Assembly (NCBI RefSeq): GCF_014385095.1
Contig: NZ_JACRTC010000003.1
Span: forward strand, 186,001-250,000
Direction of reading: 5' to 3'
DNA from: Zongyangia hominis
GTDB taxonomy: Bacteria; Bacillota; Clostridia; Oscillospirales; Ruminococcaceae
Length of the DNA: 64,000 nucleotides
Shown: one piece after another, positions 1 to 7,259 of the stretch
Layout of the letters: each line of letters starts with the position of its first letter
Position numbering within the stretch: position 1 is the first letter of the stretch
Made by a program: the position numbers and the translations under genes
The notes under the pieces: generated by a model
Databases searched by the model: none
Told to the model about the DNA's origin: nothing
What the model saw: the letters and a program-made list of their open reading frames with translations, nothing else

Positions 1-256
1 GCTCAGGCTCGTCGCCATCCCGCTGCTGCTCATCCTCATCTATAAGCTCACCGGCGTCATGGGCTGGTTTGCGGGCGCCGACACGGTGGTCATCATCAGC
101 CTCATTTCCGCGGCCTGTCCCACGGCGGCCATGTGCTCCATCATGGCCCGGAAGTTCGACCTGGACGCCGCCTACGGCGGCCAGATGGTAGCGGTGACCA
201 CCGTCTTCTCCATCGTGACCCTGCCCTTGGTGGTCATGCTGGCGCAGCTGATTTGA
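1..256 (+). CDS. AEC-family permease, C-terminal end (5' truncated)
   Basis: Only the last 84 codons are present, read in frame from base 2 to the TGA at 254-256. They encode two hydrophobic segments separated by a polar stretch with a SAACPTAAMCSIMARKF-like motif, which resembles the C-terminal half of auxin-efflux-carrier/malonate permease (AEC) transporters, usually about 310 residues. Such proteins move organic anions across the cytoplasmic membrane; the substrate cannot be told from this fragment. A strong terminator follows at once, so this is the last gene of its transcript. The family call is fairly good; the substrate is unknown. Confidence 0.7.
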   Translation, partial: LRLVAIPLLLILIYKLTGVMGWFAGADTVVIISLISAACPTAAMCSIMARKFDLDAAYGGQMVAVTTVFSIVTLPLVVMLAQLI

Positions 257-270
257 CACGAAGAAACACA

Positions 271-312
271 GGAGCCAAACTTTTTTTGAGAGAGAAGTTT
301 GGCTCCTTTTTT
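271..312 (+). terminator. Intrinsic terminator after the AEC permease
   Basis: The arms GGAGCCAAACTT (271-282) and AAGTTTGGCTCC (295-306) pair perfectly over 12 bp and are followed by six T residues. It lies 15 bases after the permease stop codon. Confidence 0.9.
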
Positions 313-840
313 GCGCCCAGTGGGGAACTTCGCCCCCTTTTTTCCCCAAAGGGCCGCCGCTGCACGGCCCCCGCGCCCCTCCACGCCGGTGCCACAAATG
401 TTCGGGGCGCATAAGATACTACTGGCACTCCATTTTCCCCCGGCGGCCTCCATAAGGGAGCGCCGGGGTCCCCCGCGCCCCTTTTGACAGTGCCGCGCCG
501 CAAGGCGGGGAGCGGGGGATACAATCACACAGCGAAGGACGCACAAACACCTCGAACAAAAAGGAAGCTGTGCCTACTTTGCTGTGTTTTTCATAGGGCG
601 CCCGCCCGCCATCCATCGGATGCGGGCCTGGGCGCAGCTGTCCACGCGCTGTCTTTCCCAGGGAGAGACAGGTTCCAGCCGGGGCGGGCAACCGTTCCGG
701 CTTTTTGATAAGGAGCGCGGGCTTCCCTGAGAATGCCCGCGCTGAGGAATACGCCCAAGCGCCGCTTCCATCCTCCTTATGCCGCTCGCCTCACGTCCAT
801 GCGGCGGGCCGGCGTCCTCATCCCAGCGGCGCTTTCTTGT
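313..840. other. Non-coding, GC-rich gap with several potential hairpins
   Basis: No convincing gene was found in these 528 bases; open frames on both strands lack ribosome binding sites and have unnatural composition. Between about 597 and 743 there are successive inverted repeats: GCGCCCGCCCGC against GCGGGCCTGGGCGC near 598-635, CTGTCT/AGACAG near 650-671, GCCGG/CCGGC followed by five T near 678-707, and GCGCGGGC/GCCCGCGC near 714-742. This could be an untranslated RNA or remnants of GC-rich repeats. No known RNA family was recognised. Confidence 0.35.
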
Positions 841-881
841 AAAAAGGCCCCGCCCGCGTTTTAACGCGGGCGGGGCCTTTG
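841..881 (-). terminator. Terminator of the aldo/keto reductase gene
   Basis: An inverted repeat of about 13 bp (GCCCCGCCCGCG paired with CGCGGGCGGGGC) flanks a short AT loop. Read on the minus strand it ends in a run of T. It lies 11 bases past the minus-strand stop codon. It could also work weakly in the other direction. Confidence 0.85.
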
Positions 882-891
882 ATGGTGCGCC

Positions 892-2022
892 CTAGGGCAG
901 GGCGTTGATGGCGGTGTCCGCCTCCTCGAGACGGTCGGGAATTTGGATGTGCTGGGGGCAGTGCTCCAGGCACTTGCCGCAGCGCACGCAGTTGTCGGCC
1001 CGCTTGGCGGGGTCGAGGAACTTGGTGTAGATGAGTTTCGTCGGGGAGGAGCGCTTACGCTGCTGAAGGGTGTTATAGATTTTAAACACCTCCGGGATGT
1101 CCACCCCGGCGGGGCAGGGCATGCAATACCGGCAGCCGGTGCAGGGGACGGTTTTGACGCTGTGGATGGCTTCCACCACCTCGTCGATCACCCGGTATTG
1201 GCTTTCCGTCATGGGGACAAAGGGGTCAAACTGGGCGATGTTGTCCATGACCTGCTCCATGCTGGACATGCCCGAGAGAACCACCTTGACGTTTTCTAAA
1301 GACGCCACCCATTTGACCGCCCAGGAGGCCGCCGAAGCGTCGGGCTCGTACTTTTTGAACACGTCCTCCGCCACATCGGGCAACGTGGCCAGATAACCGC
1401 CCCGGACCGGCTCCATCACCCAGCAGGGGATATGGTGGTCGCAAAGGATCTGGTAGCTGTCACGAGCCCGCTGCATCTCCCAGTCCAGGTAATTGACCTG
1501 GAGCTGAACAAAGTCCCATTGGTGGGTTTCCACCATGTTGGTCAGGTATTTGGGGTCGTCGTGGTAGGAAAAGCCGATGTATTTGACCTTTCCTTCCTCC
1601 TTCTTGCGGCGGATGAAGTCATAGGCGGCAAATTCCTCGATCTGGGTCCACTTCTCTTGGTCCACGCTATGTAAGAGGTAAAAGTCAAAGTAATCGGTCT
1701 TGCAACGGGAAAGCTGCTCGTTAAAGATGCGCTCCATGTCGTCGGGAGTCTTGCAATACCAGACCGGCAGCTTGCTGGCCAAATAGAAGCTCTCGCGGGG
1801 GTATTTTTGGGTGAGATAGTCCCCGAGAAACTCCTCCGATTCGCCGTCGTGGTACATATAGGCGGTGTCAAAGTAGTTCACGCCGTGGGCATAGGCGTAA
1901 TCGAGCATCTTCTGAGACGCGGGCCGGTCGATTTTACCGTTGGGGAGCTTGGGAAAGCGCATGCAGCCGAAGCCCAGCAGGGAGGGGGTGGCCGCGATCT
2001 TTTCCATTGGCTTTTTTTCCAT
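892..2022 (-). CDS. Aldo/keto reductase with C-terminal 4Fe-4S ferredoxin-like domain
   Basis: 376 residues. The first 280 or so form the TIM-barrel NADP(H)-dependent aldo/keto reductase fold, with GFGCMRFP near the start, the active-site segment NYFDTAYMYHDGESE, a catalytic lysine in LASKLP and the histidine in LLHSVD. The tail carries cysteines C294, C297, C300 and C303, then C345, C348, C351 and C355, the arrangement of the ferredoxin-tailed reductases common in gut anaerobes. Such proteins reduce aldehydes or ketones and may exchange electrons with ferredoxin; the substrate is unknown. The start at 2022 was chosen because AAAGGAG lies about 11 bases upstream on the minus strand and the frame beyond it does not look coding. 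It is a single-gene unit, divergent from rpe. Confidence 0.88.
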   Translation of the reverse strand: MEKKPMEKIAATPSLLGFGCMRFPKLPNGKIDRPASQKMLDYAYAHGVNYFDTAYMYHDGESEEFLGDYLTQKYPRESFYLASKLPVWYCKTPDDMERIFNEQLSRCKTDYFDFYLLHSVDQEKWTQIEEFAAYDFIRRKKEEGKVKYIGFSYHDDPKYLTNMVETHQWDFVQLQVNYLDWEMQRARDSYQILCDHHIPCWVMEPVRGGYLATLPDVAEDVFKKYEPDASAASWAVKWVASLENVKVVLSGMSSMEQVMDNIAQFDPFVPMTESQYRVIDEVVEAIHSVKTVPCTGCRYCMPCPAGVDIPEVFKIYNTLQQRKRSSPTKLIYTKFLDPAKRADNCVRCGKCLEHCPQHIQIPDRLEEADTAINALP

Positions 2023-2197
2023 GGAGGTCCTTCTCCTTTCGTGTGTCCAAACTGTTGAAAAATTTGCCGGGCGTGCTTGTCCCGGCCGGTGAAAGCGCGC
2101 TTTTCTTTGGAGAGATAAGCGGCGCGGACGGTTGTAAATAGAGTATAACACAAATATGAATTTATTGAAACCATCCCGCTTTTTGGAAGGGGAAAGG

Positions 2198-2226
2198 TTG
2201 ACGTTTACCCACGGGTAGTTTAGAAT
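2198..2226 (+). promoter_or_regulatory. Sigma-A-type promoter of rpe
   Basis: TTGACG at 2198-2203 and TAGAAT at 2221-2226 are separated by exactly 17 bases. They point toward rpe, leaving a leader of about 125 bases. Confidence 0.75.
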
Positions 2227-2359
2227 GAATAAGATGAAAATATGGTTACCATGGGGTTCTGTCGCCTGCCGGGGCGCGGGGAACAAAACTCCGGCAAACA
2301 ATGGAGCCAAGACATAAAAATCCGCCGGGACGGGCCCGGCGGGAAAGAGGGGTTTTGTG

Positions 2360-3031
2360 ATGATTAAGATTTCACCGTCGATTCTGGCCAGCGATTTTGC
2401 CAATTTGGAACGGGAATCCAAGACCATGGTGGCTGCGGGCGCGGACATGCTCCACGTGGATGTGATGGACGGCCATTTCGTCCCCAACATCTCCCTGGGC
2501 GCGCCGGTGGTGGCGGCTTTGCGCCCGAAGCTCCCCATCACCTTTGACGTGCATTTGATGATTACGAATCCTCTTCAGTATCTGCCCGACTTTGTCAAAG
2601 CCGGCAGCGACATCATCACCTTCCACTACGAGTCCGACGACGACCCCCGCGAAGTGATCCGGGCCATCCGGGCCGCAGGCAAGCGGGTGGGCGTTTCGGT
2701 GAAGCCGAAAACCCCGGCCCAAGAGATTTTTCCGCTCCTGGAGGAAGTGGACATGGTGCTCGTCATGACGGTGGAGCCGGGCTTCGGCGGGCAGAAGTTC
2801 ATGGACGACATGCTCCCCAAAATCCGGCAGATCCGGGAGAAGGCAAACGCCCTGGGCAAGACCGATTTGGACATCCAGGTCGACGGCGGCATCGCCGACG
2901 CCACGGCGCCGCTGGTGGCGGCTGCGGGCGCCAACGTGCTGGTGGCGGGTTCCTCCCTCTTCAGGCAGGACGACTACGCCGCGGGCATTTTGAAACTGCG
3001 CCGGGCGGCGGAAGAAGCCTACGCCAAATAG
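2360..3031 (+). CDS. rpe: Ribulose-phosphate 3-epimerase
   Basis: 223 residues, the usual size. The cytoplasmic enzyme interconverts D-ribulose 5-phosphate and D-xylulose 5-phosphate in the non-oxidative pentose phosphate pathway. Visible signatures are SILASDF near the N-terminus, the metal-binding HVDVMDGHFVPN, DVHLMI, the phosphate-binding PGFGGQ, the second metal aspartate in VDGG, and AGSSLF near the end. ATG 2360 is preferred over the adjacent GTG 2357 because GAGGGG lies seven bases upstream of it. Its product feeds the transketolases encoded elsewhere in the window, although it is not in their operons. The last 13 bases overlap the convergent gene on the other strand. Confidence 0.95.
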   Translation: MIKISPSILASDFANLERESKTMVAAGADMLHVDVMDGHFVPNISLGAPVVAALRPKLPITFDVHLMITNPLQYLPDFVKAGSDIITFHYESDDDPREVIRAIRAAGKRVGVSVKPKTPAQEIFPLLEEVDMVLVMTVEPGFGGQKFMDDMLPKIRQIREKANALGKTDLDIQVDGGIADATAPLVAAAGANVLVAGSSLFRQDDYAAGILKLRRAAEEAYAK

Positions 3032-3600
3032 TAGGACAGGGTGTCGATGGCCCGGTCCTCCACGATGGCGTGGCCGTGCTCCTGCAAATAGGAGACGAGC
3101 AGATGCCCCCGCCCCGCCAGGGGCGCGTATTCGCTCAAAAACCCGGCGGTTTTGCCGCTGATGCCGTCGAGCGGGTAGATGGCCAGATAGTAGGCCCGCC
3201 CCATTCGGTAGAGGGAGCTTTTGAAAATCCGGTGCCCCATCAGCTGGAAGAGCCGCACCGATGCGTCGATGACCGTATCGATCTTGCCGAAGCGGTAGAC
3301 AGCCGGTTCCCCGATGGAGCGCTTGACCCGGTAGCGCCGGATGGCGGGGTTTTTGTCAAAGAGCGGGGTAAAATAGATGACACAGCCGTTTTGGCTGCTG
3401 GGATAAACTTCGATGAACAGCTTCTGCCGTCCGGGGGCGAAGCCCGCCTGGGTTTTGGCCTTGCCTAGGATGTGGAGCAGCACCTCCTTGGTGTGGGGAT
3501 CGCTGTAATCGAGGGAGTCGTAAGAGATACCTAGGCCCTTGAGGTCCTCCCCGCTGAGGGTGACCTTGAGCTTATTTTTGCTGATCAGCTGTATATTCAT
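3019..3600 (-). CDS. mecA: MecA-like adaptor protein
   Basis: 193 residues. The N-terminal part (IQLISKNKLKVTLSGEDL, then helices rich in charged residues) and the later FIEVYPSSQNGCVIYFT segment match MecA/YpbH adaptors. These bring substrate proteins to the ClpC-ClpP protease in Firmicutes and in Bacillus restrain competence. The middle is less conserved, as is common in Clostridia. Start ATG 3600 follows a purine-rich stretch with a weak ribosome binding site. It converges on rpe, sharing 13 bases tail to tail, so both transcripts must run through each other's 3' end. The family call is good; the client proteins are unknown. Confidence 0.75.
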   Translation of the reverse strand: MNIQLISKNKLKVTLSGEDLKGLGISYDSLDYSDPHTKEVLLHILGKAKTQAGFAPGRQKLFIEVYPSSQNGCVIYFTPLFDKNPAIRRYRVKRSIGEPAVYRFGKIDTVIDASVRLFQLMGHRIFKSSLYRMGRAYYLAIYPLDGISGKTAGFLSEYAPLAGRGHLLVSYLQEHGHAIVEDRAIDTLSYYLA

Positions 3601-3779
3601 GGAATAAAACCTCCAACGGGTCCCGGCGGCGGGGCCCGCAGTATGGGTGACAAACGAGAAGAAACCGGCTTTGACTTTAAGCCGGGAAGCCGCCGCGGAC
3701 GTCCCGGTAAAAGCGGGGGACCGGTCGCGGCGAAAGAAAGCCCCGATGCCAACGGGGGAAGAAGAGGTGAAGCACATTC

Positions 3780-4979
3780 ATGCAACTGAGGAAAAAGGGA
3801 GTCCCGCTCGAGCAGCGCAAAGACCCGGCGATTTCCCGTCCCATCGCTCATTATTTGTTTCCGAAAAAGGCGTATCTGCGGCTGCCCGGGGACGCGGCGC
3901 TTAAGCACGGCGACCAGGTGCAGATCGACGAGCCGGTGTTCACGGTGAAAAACCAGGCGGTCTTTTCTCCCATCGACGCCATGGTGGAGGAGATTTTGCG
4001 CCCCTCCTTTGACCCTGATCATACCTACGCGGCGCTGAGAAACACGGTGACGCCCACCCAGCGCCAGGTCATCCAGATCAACGACCCCGAGACGGTGGAA
4101 GCCGATCGGATTTTGGGCTTTGCAAAAAAATGCTCCGTCCTCGATGCGATGGACGGGGAGTTTCTCTATCAAAAGTTGGAGCGGCTCCAGGACAAGCGGA
4201 AATTGGTCATCGTCGGCGACGCCATTGACGACGAGCCCATGGTTTCCAGCCGCGTCGGGCCACTGCTCAAGCTGACGGCGGAGGCGGCGGGCGGACTGCG
4301 CCTGGTCCAGCGGGCGTTGGACGCCACCGAGGGCTGTTTTGCCGTCTTTGGCGACAGCGGGGACGCGGTGCGCTTTCCCAAGACCCTCTCCGGGATCCCG
4401 GTGGTAAAACTCCGGGGCCATTATCCGGCCCGTCTGCGGCTAAAAAATGAGATCAAAAAGCGGTACCCGGGCCGGCAGAGCGTCATCATTTCCGTGCCCG
4501 CCCTCATCCATCTTTACCGCGCGGTGGTCTACGAAAAGCCGCAAAGCTCCACCTTTGTGACCGTGGCCGGGGACGCCGTGGCCAACCCCGCCAATGTGGA
4601 GGTGGCCCTGGGCACGCCGGTGGGGGAGGTGCTGCGCTTCGCGGGCCTTGCCAAGGAACCCAAACGCCTCATCGCGGGGGGCACCATGGCCGGCTACCGC
4701 ATCACCGACACCGAAACGCCGGTGCGCTACGGGCTTCGCTGCCTGATCGCGGACACGAGCGACGGACGCCGCACCCGGTACGAGTGCATCGGCTGCGCGC
4801 GGTGCGTCAAGGCCTGCCCGGTGGGGATTAACCCCTACCTGGCCTACCGCTACATCGACGGGAAAAACCGCCGGTACCGGTGGCTGGAACTGGACAAGTG
4901 TATCAAATGCGGCCTTTGTTCATATATATGCCCATCGAATATAGATGTTGCTTCCTATATCCAGTCGGTGCTCGACTAG
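3780..4979 (+). CDS. rnfC: RnfC-like iron-sulfur subunit lacking the NADH/flavin-binding motif
   Basis: 399 residues, about 40-50 shorter than typical RnfC. The N-terminal barrel-like region (residues 1-75), the SLBB-like stretch TVAGDAVANPANVEVALG, the IAGGTMAG motif and two 4Fe-4S motifs (C336/339/342/346 and C374/377/380/384) are present. The usual glycine-rich segment GxGGxxFPTHxK and the NGAECEPY motif, which bind FMN and NADH in canonical RnfC, are not recognisable; the matching region reads KKCSVLDAMDGEFLY and VGDAIDDEPMVS. It is therefore unlikely to oxidise NADH in the usual way. ATG 3780 has GAGGTGA nine bases upstream. It is first of a tight operon with D, E and A homologues. The electron donor is unknown. 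Confidence 0.82.
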   Translation: MQLRKKGVPLEQRKDPAISRPIAHYLFPKKAYLRLPGDAALKHGDQVQIDEPVFTVKNQAVFSPIDAMVEEILRPSFDPDHTYAALRNTVTPTQRQVIQINDPETVEADRILGFAKKCSVLDAMDGEFLYQKLERLQDKRKLVIVGDAIDDEPMVSSRVGPLLKLTAEAAGGLRLVQRALDATEGCFAVFGDSGDAVRFPKTLSGIPVVKLRGHYPARLRLKNEIKKRYPGRQSVIISVPALIHLYRAVVYEKPQSSTFVTVAGDAVANPANVEVALGTPVGEVLRFAGLAKEPKRLIAGGTMAGYRITDTETPVRYGLRCLIADTSDGRRTRYECIGCARCVKACPVGINPYLAYRYIDGKNRRYRWLELDKCIKCGLCSYICPSNIDVASYIQSVLD

Positions 4980-5007
4980 CGCCGGAGGCAAAGGAGAGGA
5001 GAAATCT

Positions 5008-6009
5008 GTGAGTAAGAAAACCCGGCTGACGGCACAGCTGAGGGCGAGGGACACCTCGGCGGTGATCATGGGGGACATGATCATCGCGCTCGTTCCCCTG
5101 TGCGTGATGGCCTTCTATTATTATGGACTGCGGGCGGCGCTGCTGACCCTGACGGCGGTGGCGGTCAGCTACGCGGCGGATATGGCGGGCTACGCCATCC
5201 GGGGGAAGCTCCCCAATCCCAAGGACCTATCCAGCATCGTCACAGGGCTCATTGTGGTGCTCATGATGCCGGCGTCGGTGCCCTATTTTATCGTGGTGCT
5301 CGCCTGCCTCTTCGCCATCCTGGTGATGAAGCACCCCTTCGGGGGCCTTGGGAACAATGTCTTTAACCCGGCGGCGGGGGGCTTTGCCTTCGTGGCCATC
5401 AGCTTTCCCCAAAGCGTGTTTACTTACCCCGTGCCCTTTGCCCAGCTCGAACCCTTCGGCAATGTGACCGCCGCCCTGGTGGAAAGCCCGGCCTTCACCC
5501 TCAAGCTGGGGGGCTTGCCCACCTACGACCCGGTGCAGATGCTCTTGGGCAACTACCCCGGCCCCATGGGCGCCACCAATATCCTGGTCATCCTGACCTG
5601 CCTGCTCTTCCTGCTCTACCGAAAGAGCGTGGACTGGCGGATCCCGGTGGGCTTTGTGGGGGCGAGCGCCCTCATCGCCGTCCTCTTTCCCCGCATTGTG
5701 CTGGGGGCGGAGTACTCCGTGCTCTACGAACTGCTTTCCGGCAGCCTTCTTTTCGGCGCGGTCTTCGTGGTCACCGACCCGGTCACCGGGCCCAAAACCC
5801 GGGCGGGGCGCTGGCTCTACGGAATACTGGCAGGTGTGGCGACGCTGCTGTTTCGCCACTTCGGCGGCTTTGAGGAAGGGCTTTGCTTTGCCGTCCTCAT
5901 TTTAAACTCCTTGTCCCATGTGATGGACCGGGAGACGACCCGTTTATCACGCTATTTGAGGAGGTGGATGCATGGGGATGCTCAGCTATCTGAAGAAAAA
6001 TCGAAATAA
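5008..6009 (+). CDS. rnfD: RnfD-like membrane subunit (flavinylation site retained)
   Basis: 333 residues with about nine to ten hydrophobic helices, matching RnfD/NqrB. Shared features include HPFGGLGNNVFNPAA and, at residue 190, a threonine in GPMGATN, which aligns with the SGAT site where FMN is covalently attached in canonical RnfD; the serine of that motif is replaced by methionine. The protein would sit in the cytoplasmic membrane with the flavin on the outer side. GTG 5008 was chosen because AAGGAGAGGA lies seven bases upstream; an upstream ATG at 4945 would overlap rnfC without a good site. It sits 28 bases after rnfC and overlaps the next gene by 38 bases. No flavin transferase (ApbE) gene is in the window. 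Confidence 0.9.
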   Translation: MSKKTRLTAQLRARDTSAVIMGDMIIALVPLCVMAFYYYGLRAALLTLTAVAVSYAADMAGYAIRGKLPNPKDLSSIVTGLIVVLMMPASVPYFIVVLACLFAILVMKHPFGGLGNNVFNPAAGGFAFVAISFPQSVFTYPVPFAQLEPFGNVTAALVESPAFTLKLGGLPTYDPVQMLLGNYPGPMGATNILVILTCLLFLLYRKSVDWRIPVGFVGASALIAVLFPRIVLGAEYSVLYELLSGSLLFGAVFVVTDPVTGPKTRAGRWLYGILAGVATLLFRHFGGFEEGLCFAVLILNSLSHVMDRETTRLSRYLRRWMHGDAQLSEEKSK

Positions 6010-6622
6010 GATGCGGTTAATCGAGGGCATGAGCTACCGAAACCCCATCTTGATCTGCGGTTTCGCCCTGGCCCCCGCCATCATGATCACCACCTCGTTA
6101 AAAAATTCCGTGGCCATGACCTTGGCCTTCCTGGTGGTGACACTGCCCACCCTGGTGGCCGCCTCTTTAATTAAGAGCCGTCTGCCCCAGTGGCTGCGCA
6201 CGGTCCTTTACGCCCTGATCGCGTCGGTATTCTATATCCCGGCCCTGGCGCTGGTGCGACAGGTCCACCCCTTAGGCGTGGATCTGATGGGCATCTATCT
6301 GCCGCTGGTGGTCATCAACTCCGTGGTCCTTTCCCGGGCCGAGCGCTTTGCACGCCGCAATCAGCCCCAGTGGGCCCTCATCGACGGGCTGTGCTACACG
6401 GTGGGCTTCGGCTTTGTGCTGTGCGTGCTGGGTGTGTTGCGGGAATTGATCGGCGCGGGCAGCATCTGGGGCGTGTCCCTCGGGCTCGACCAGCGGACCC
6501 CCGCCGTGCTATTGCCCTTCGCGGGCTTTATGCTCGTGGCGTTTTTGGCCGCCGGCGCCCAATTCTTTAACCACCTGCTCCGCAAGCGAATCTATCACAG
6601 ACAGTCCGAGGAGGTGAAGTAG
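5972..6622 (+). CDS. rnfE: RnfE-like membrane subunit without cluster-binding cysteines
   Basis: 216 residues with six hydrophobic helices, matching RnfE/NqrD through the YRNPIL segment near residue 25 and LSRAERFARRN near 120. In canonical RnfE a cysteine in GLCP (first helix) and one in TNCxxxGRAEAFA bind half of an intramembrane iron-sulfur cluster. Here the first position is alanine 34 (FALAP) and the second is serine 117 (INSVVLSRAE). One cysteine (C29) lies five residues before the first position but is not in register. GAGGAGG ends seven bases before ATG 5972, inside the rnfD coding region, so translation is probably coupled. The fold call is firm; an electron-carrying role is doubtful. 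Confidence 0.85.
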   Translation: MGMLSYLKKNRNKMRLIEGMSYRNPILICGFALAPAIMITTSLKNSVAMTLAFLVVTLPTLVAASLIKSRLPQWLRTVLYALIASVFYIPALALVRQVHPLGVDLMGIYLPLVVINSVVLSRAERFARRNQPQWALIDGLCYTVGFGFVLCVLGVLRELIGAGSIWGVSLGLDQRTPAVLLPFAGFMLVAFLAAGAQFFNHLLRKRIYHRQSEEVK

Positions 6623-7216
6623 ATGGATGCGGTGACCCAATTTTTCCTCATGGCGCTGGTGGCGGTCTTCACCGAGAACGCCATCTTCACCCGAGCCCTG
6701 GGCGCCAGCCGCGCCCTCATCGAGCTGAGAAGCTCCCGCAGCACCGTCCTTTTCGGCGCGGTGCTCACCGCCATCACCTTTCTTTCCTCACTACTTTGCT
6801 ATCCGGCGAATATATTTCTGCGAAAGCTCCCATATTATTTATATTTGGAGCCGCTGGTCTTCGTCTTTTGTATCGGAGCCGTCTACGCGGTCATCCATCT
6901 GCTCATGTCCCGCTTTTTGCCGAAAGCCTACAAGCGCGTGAGCAAAATGTTGCCCATGGCCACCTTTAACTCCGCGCTCTTGGGCGCTATTCTGGTGGCG
7001 CTGCACCAAAGCTTCGATCTTCCCAAGACCCTGGGCTTTGGCCTGGGCACCGGCATCGGCTTTACCTTTGCCGCCCTCCTCATCTGCGAGGGGCAAAAGC
7101 GGATGGAGCTTTCCAGGCTGCCCCGCTCCTTCCGGGGGCTGCCCGCCACATTGCTCTTTATCGGTATCCTGTCCCTGGCCTTCTATGGCCTCATCGGCCA
7201 CCAGCTGCCCAGCTAA
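6623..7216 (+). CDS. rnfA: RnfA-like membrane subunit without cluster-binding cysteines
   Basis: 197 residues, the normal length, with six hydrophobic helices in the RnfA/NqrE pattern. The first helix carries FTRALGASRAL where canonical proteins read LSRFLGICPFLG, so the cluster cysteine is serine 29 and the following Pro-Phe is lost. The second cluster site, normally TTNCAVLG, reads ATFNSALLG with serine 117. Together with the RnfE changes, all four ligands of the intramembrane cluster are missing. The start ATG follows the rnfE stop codon without a gap, with GAGGTG upstream. The subunit is likely stable and assembled with RnfE and RnfD; what it transports or transfers is unknown. Confidence 0.85.
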   Translation: MDAVTQFFLMALVAVFTENAIFTRALGASRALIELRSSRSTVLFGAVLTAITFLSSLLCYPANIFLRKLPYYLYLEPLVFVFCIGAVYAVIHLLMSRFLPKAYKRVSKMLPMATFNSALLGAILVALHQSFDLPKTLGFGLGTGIGFTFAALLICEGQKRMELSRLPRSFRGLPATLLFIGILSLAFYGLIGHQLPS

Positions 7217-7259
7217 GTATCATTTTTGGACCCTGACCATGACAAGGGAGGCGTCACCA

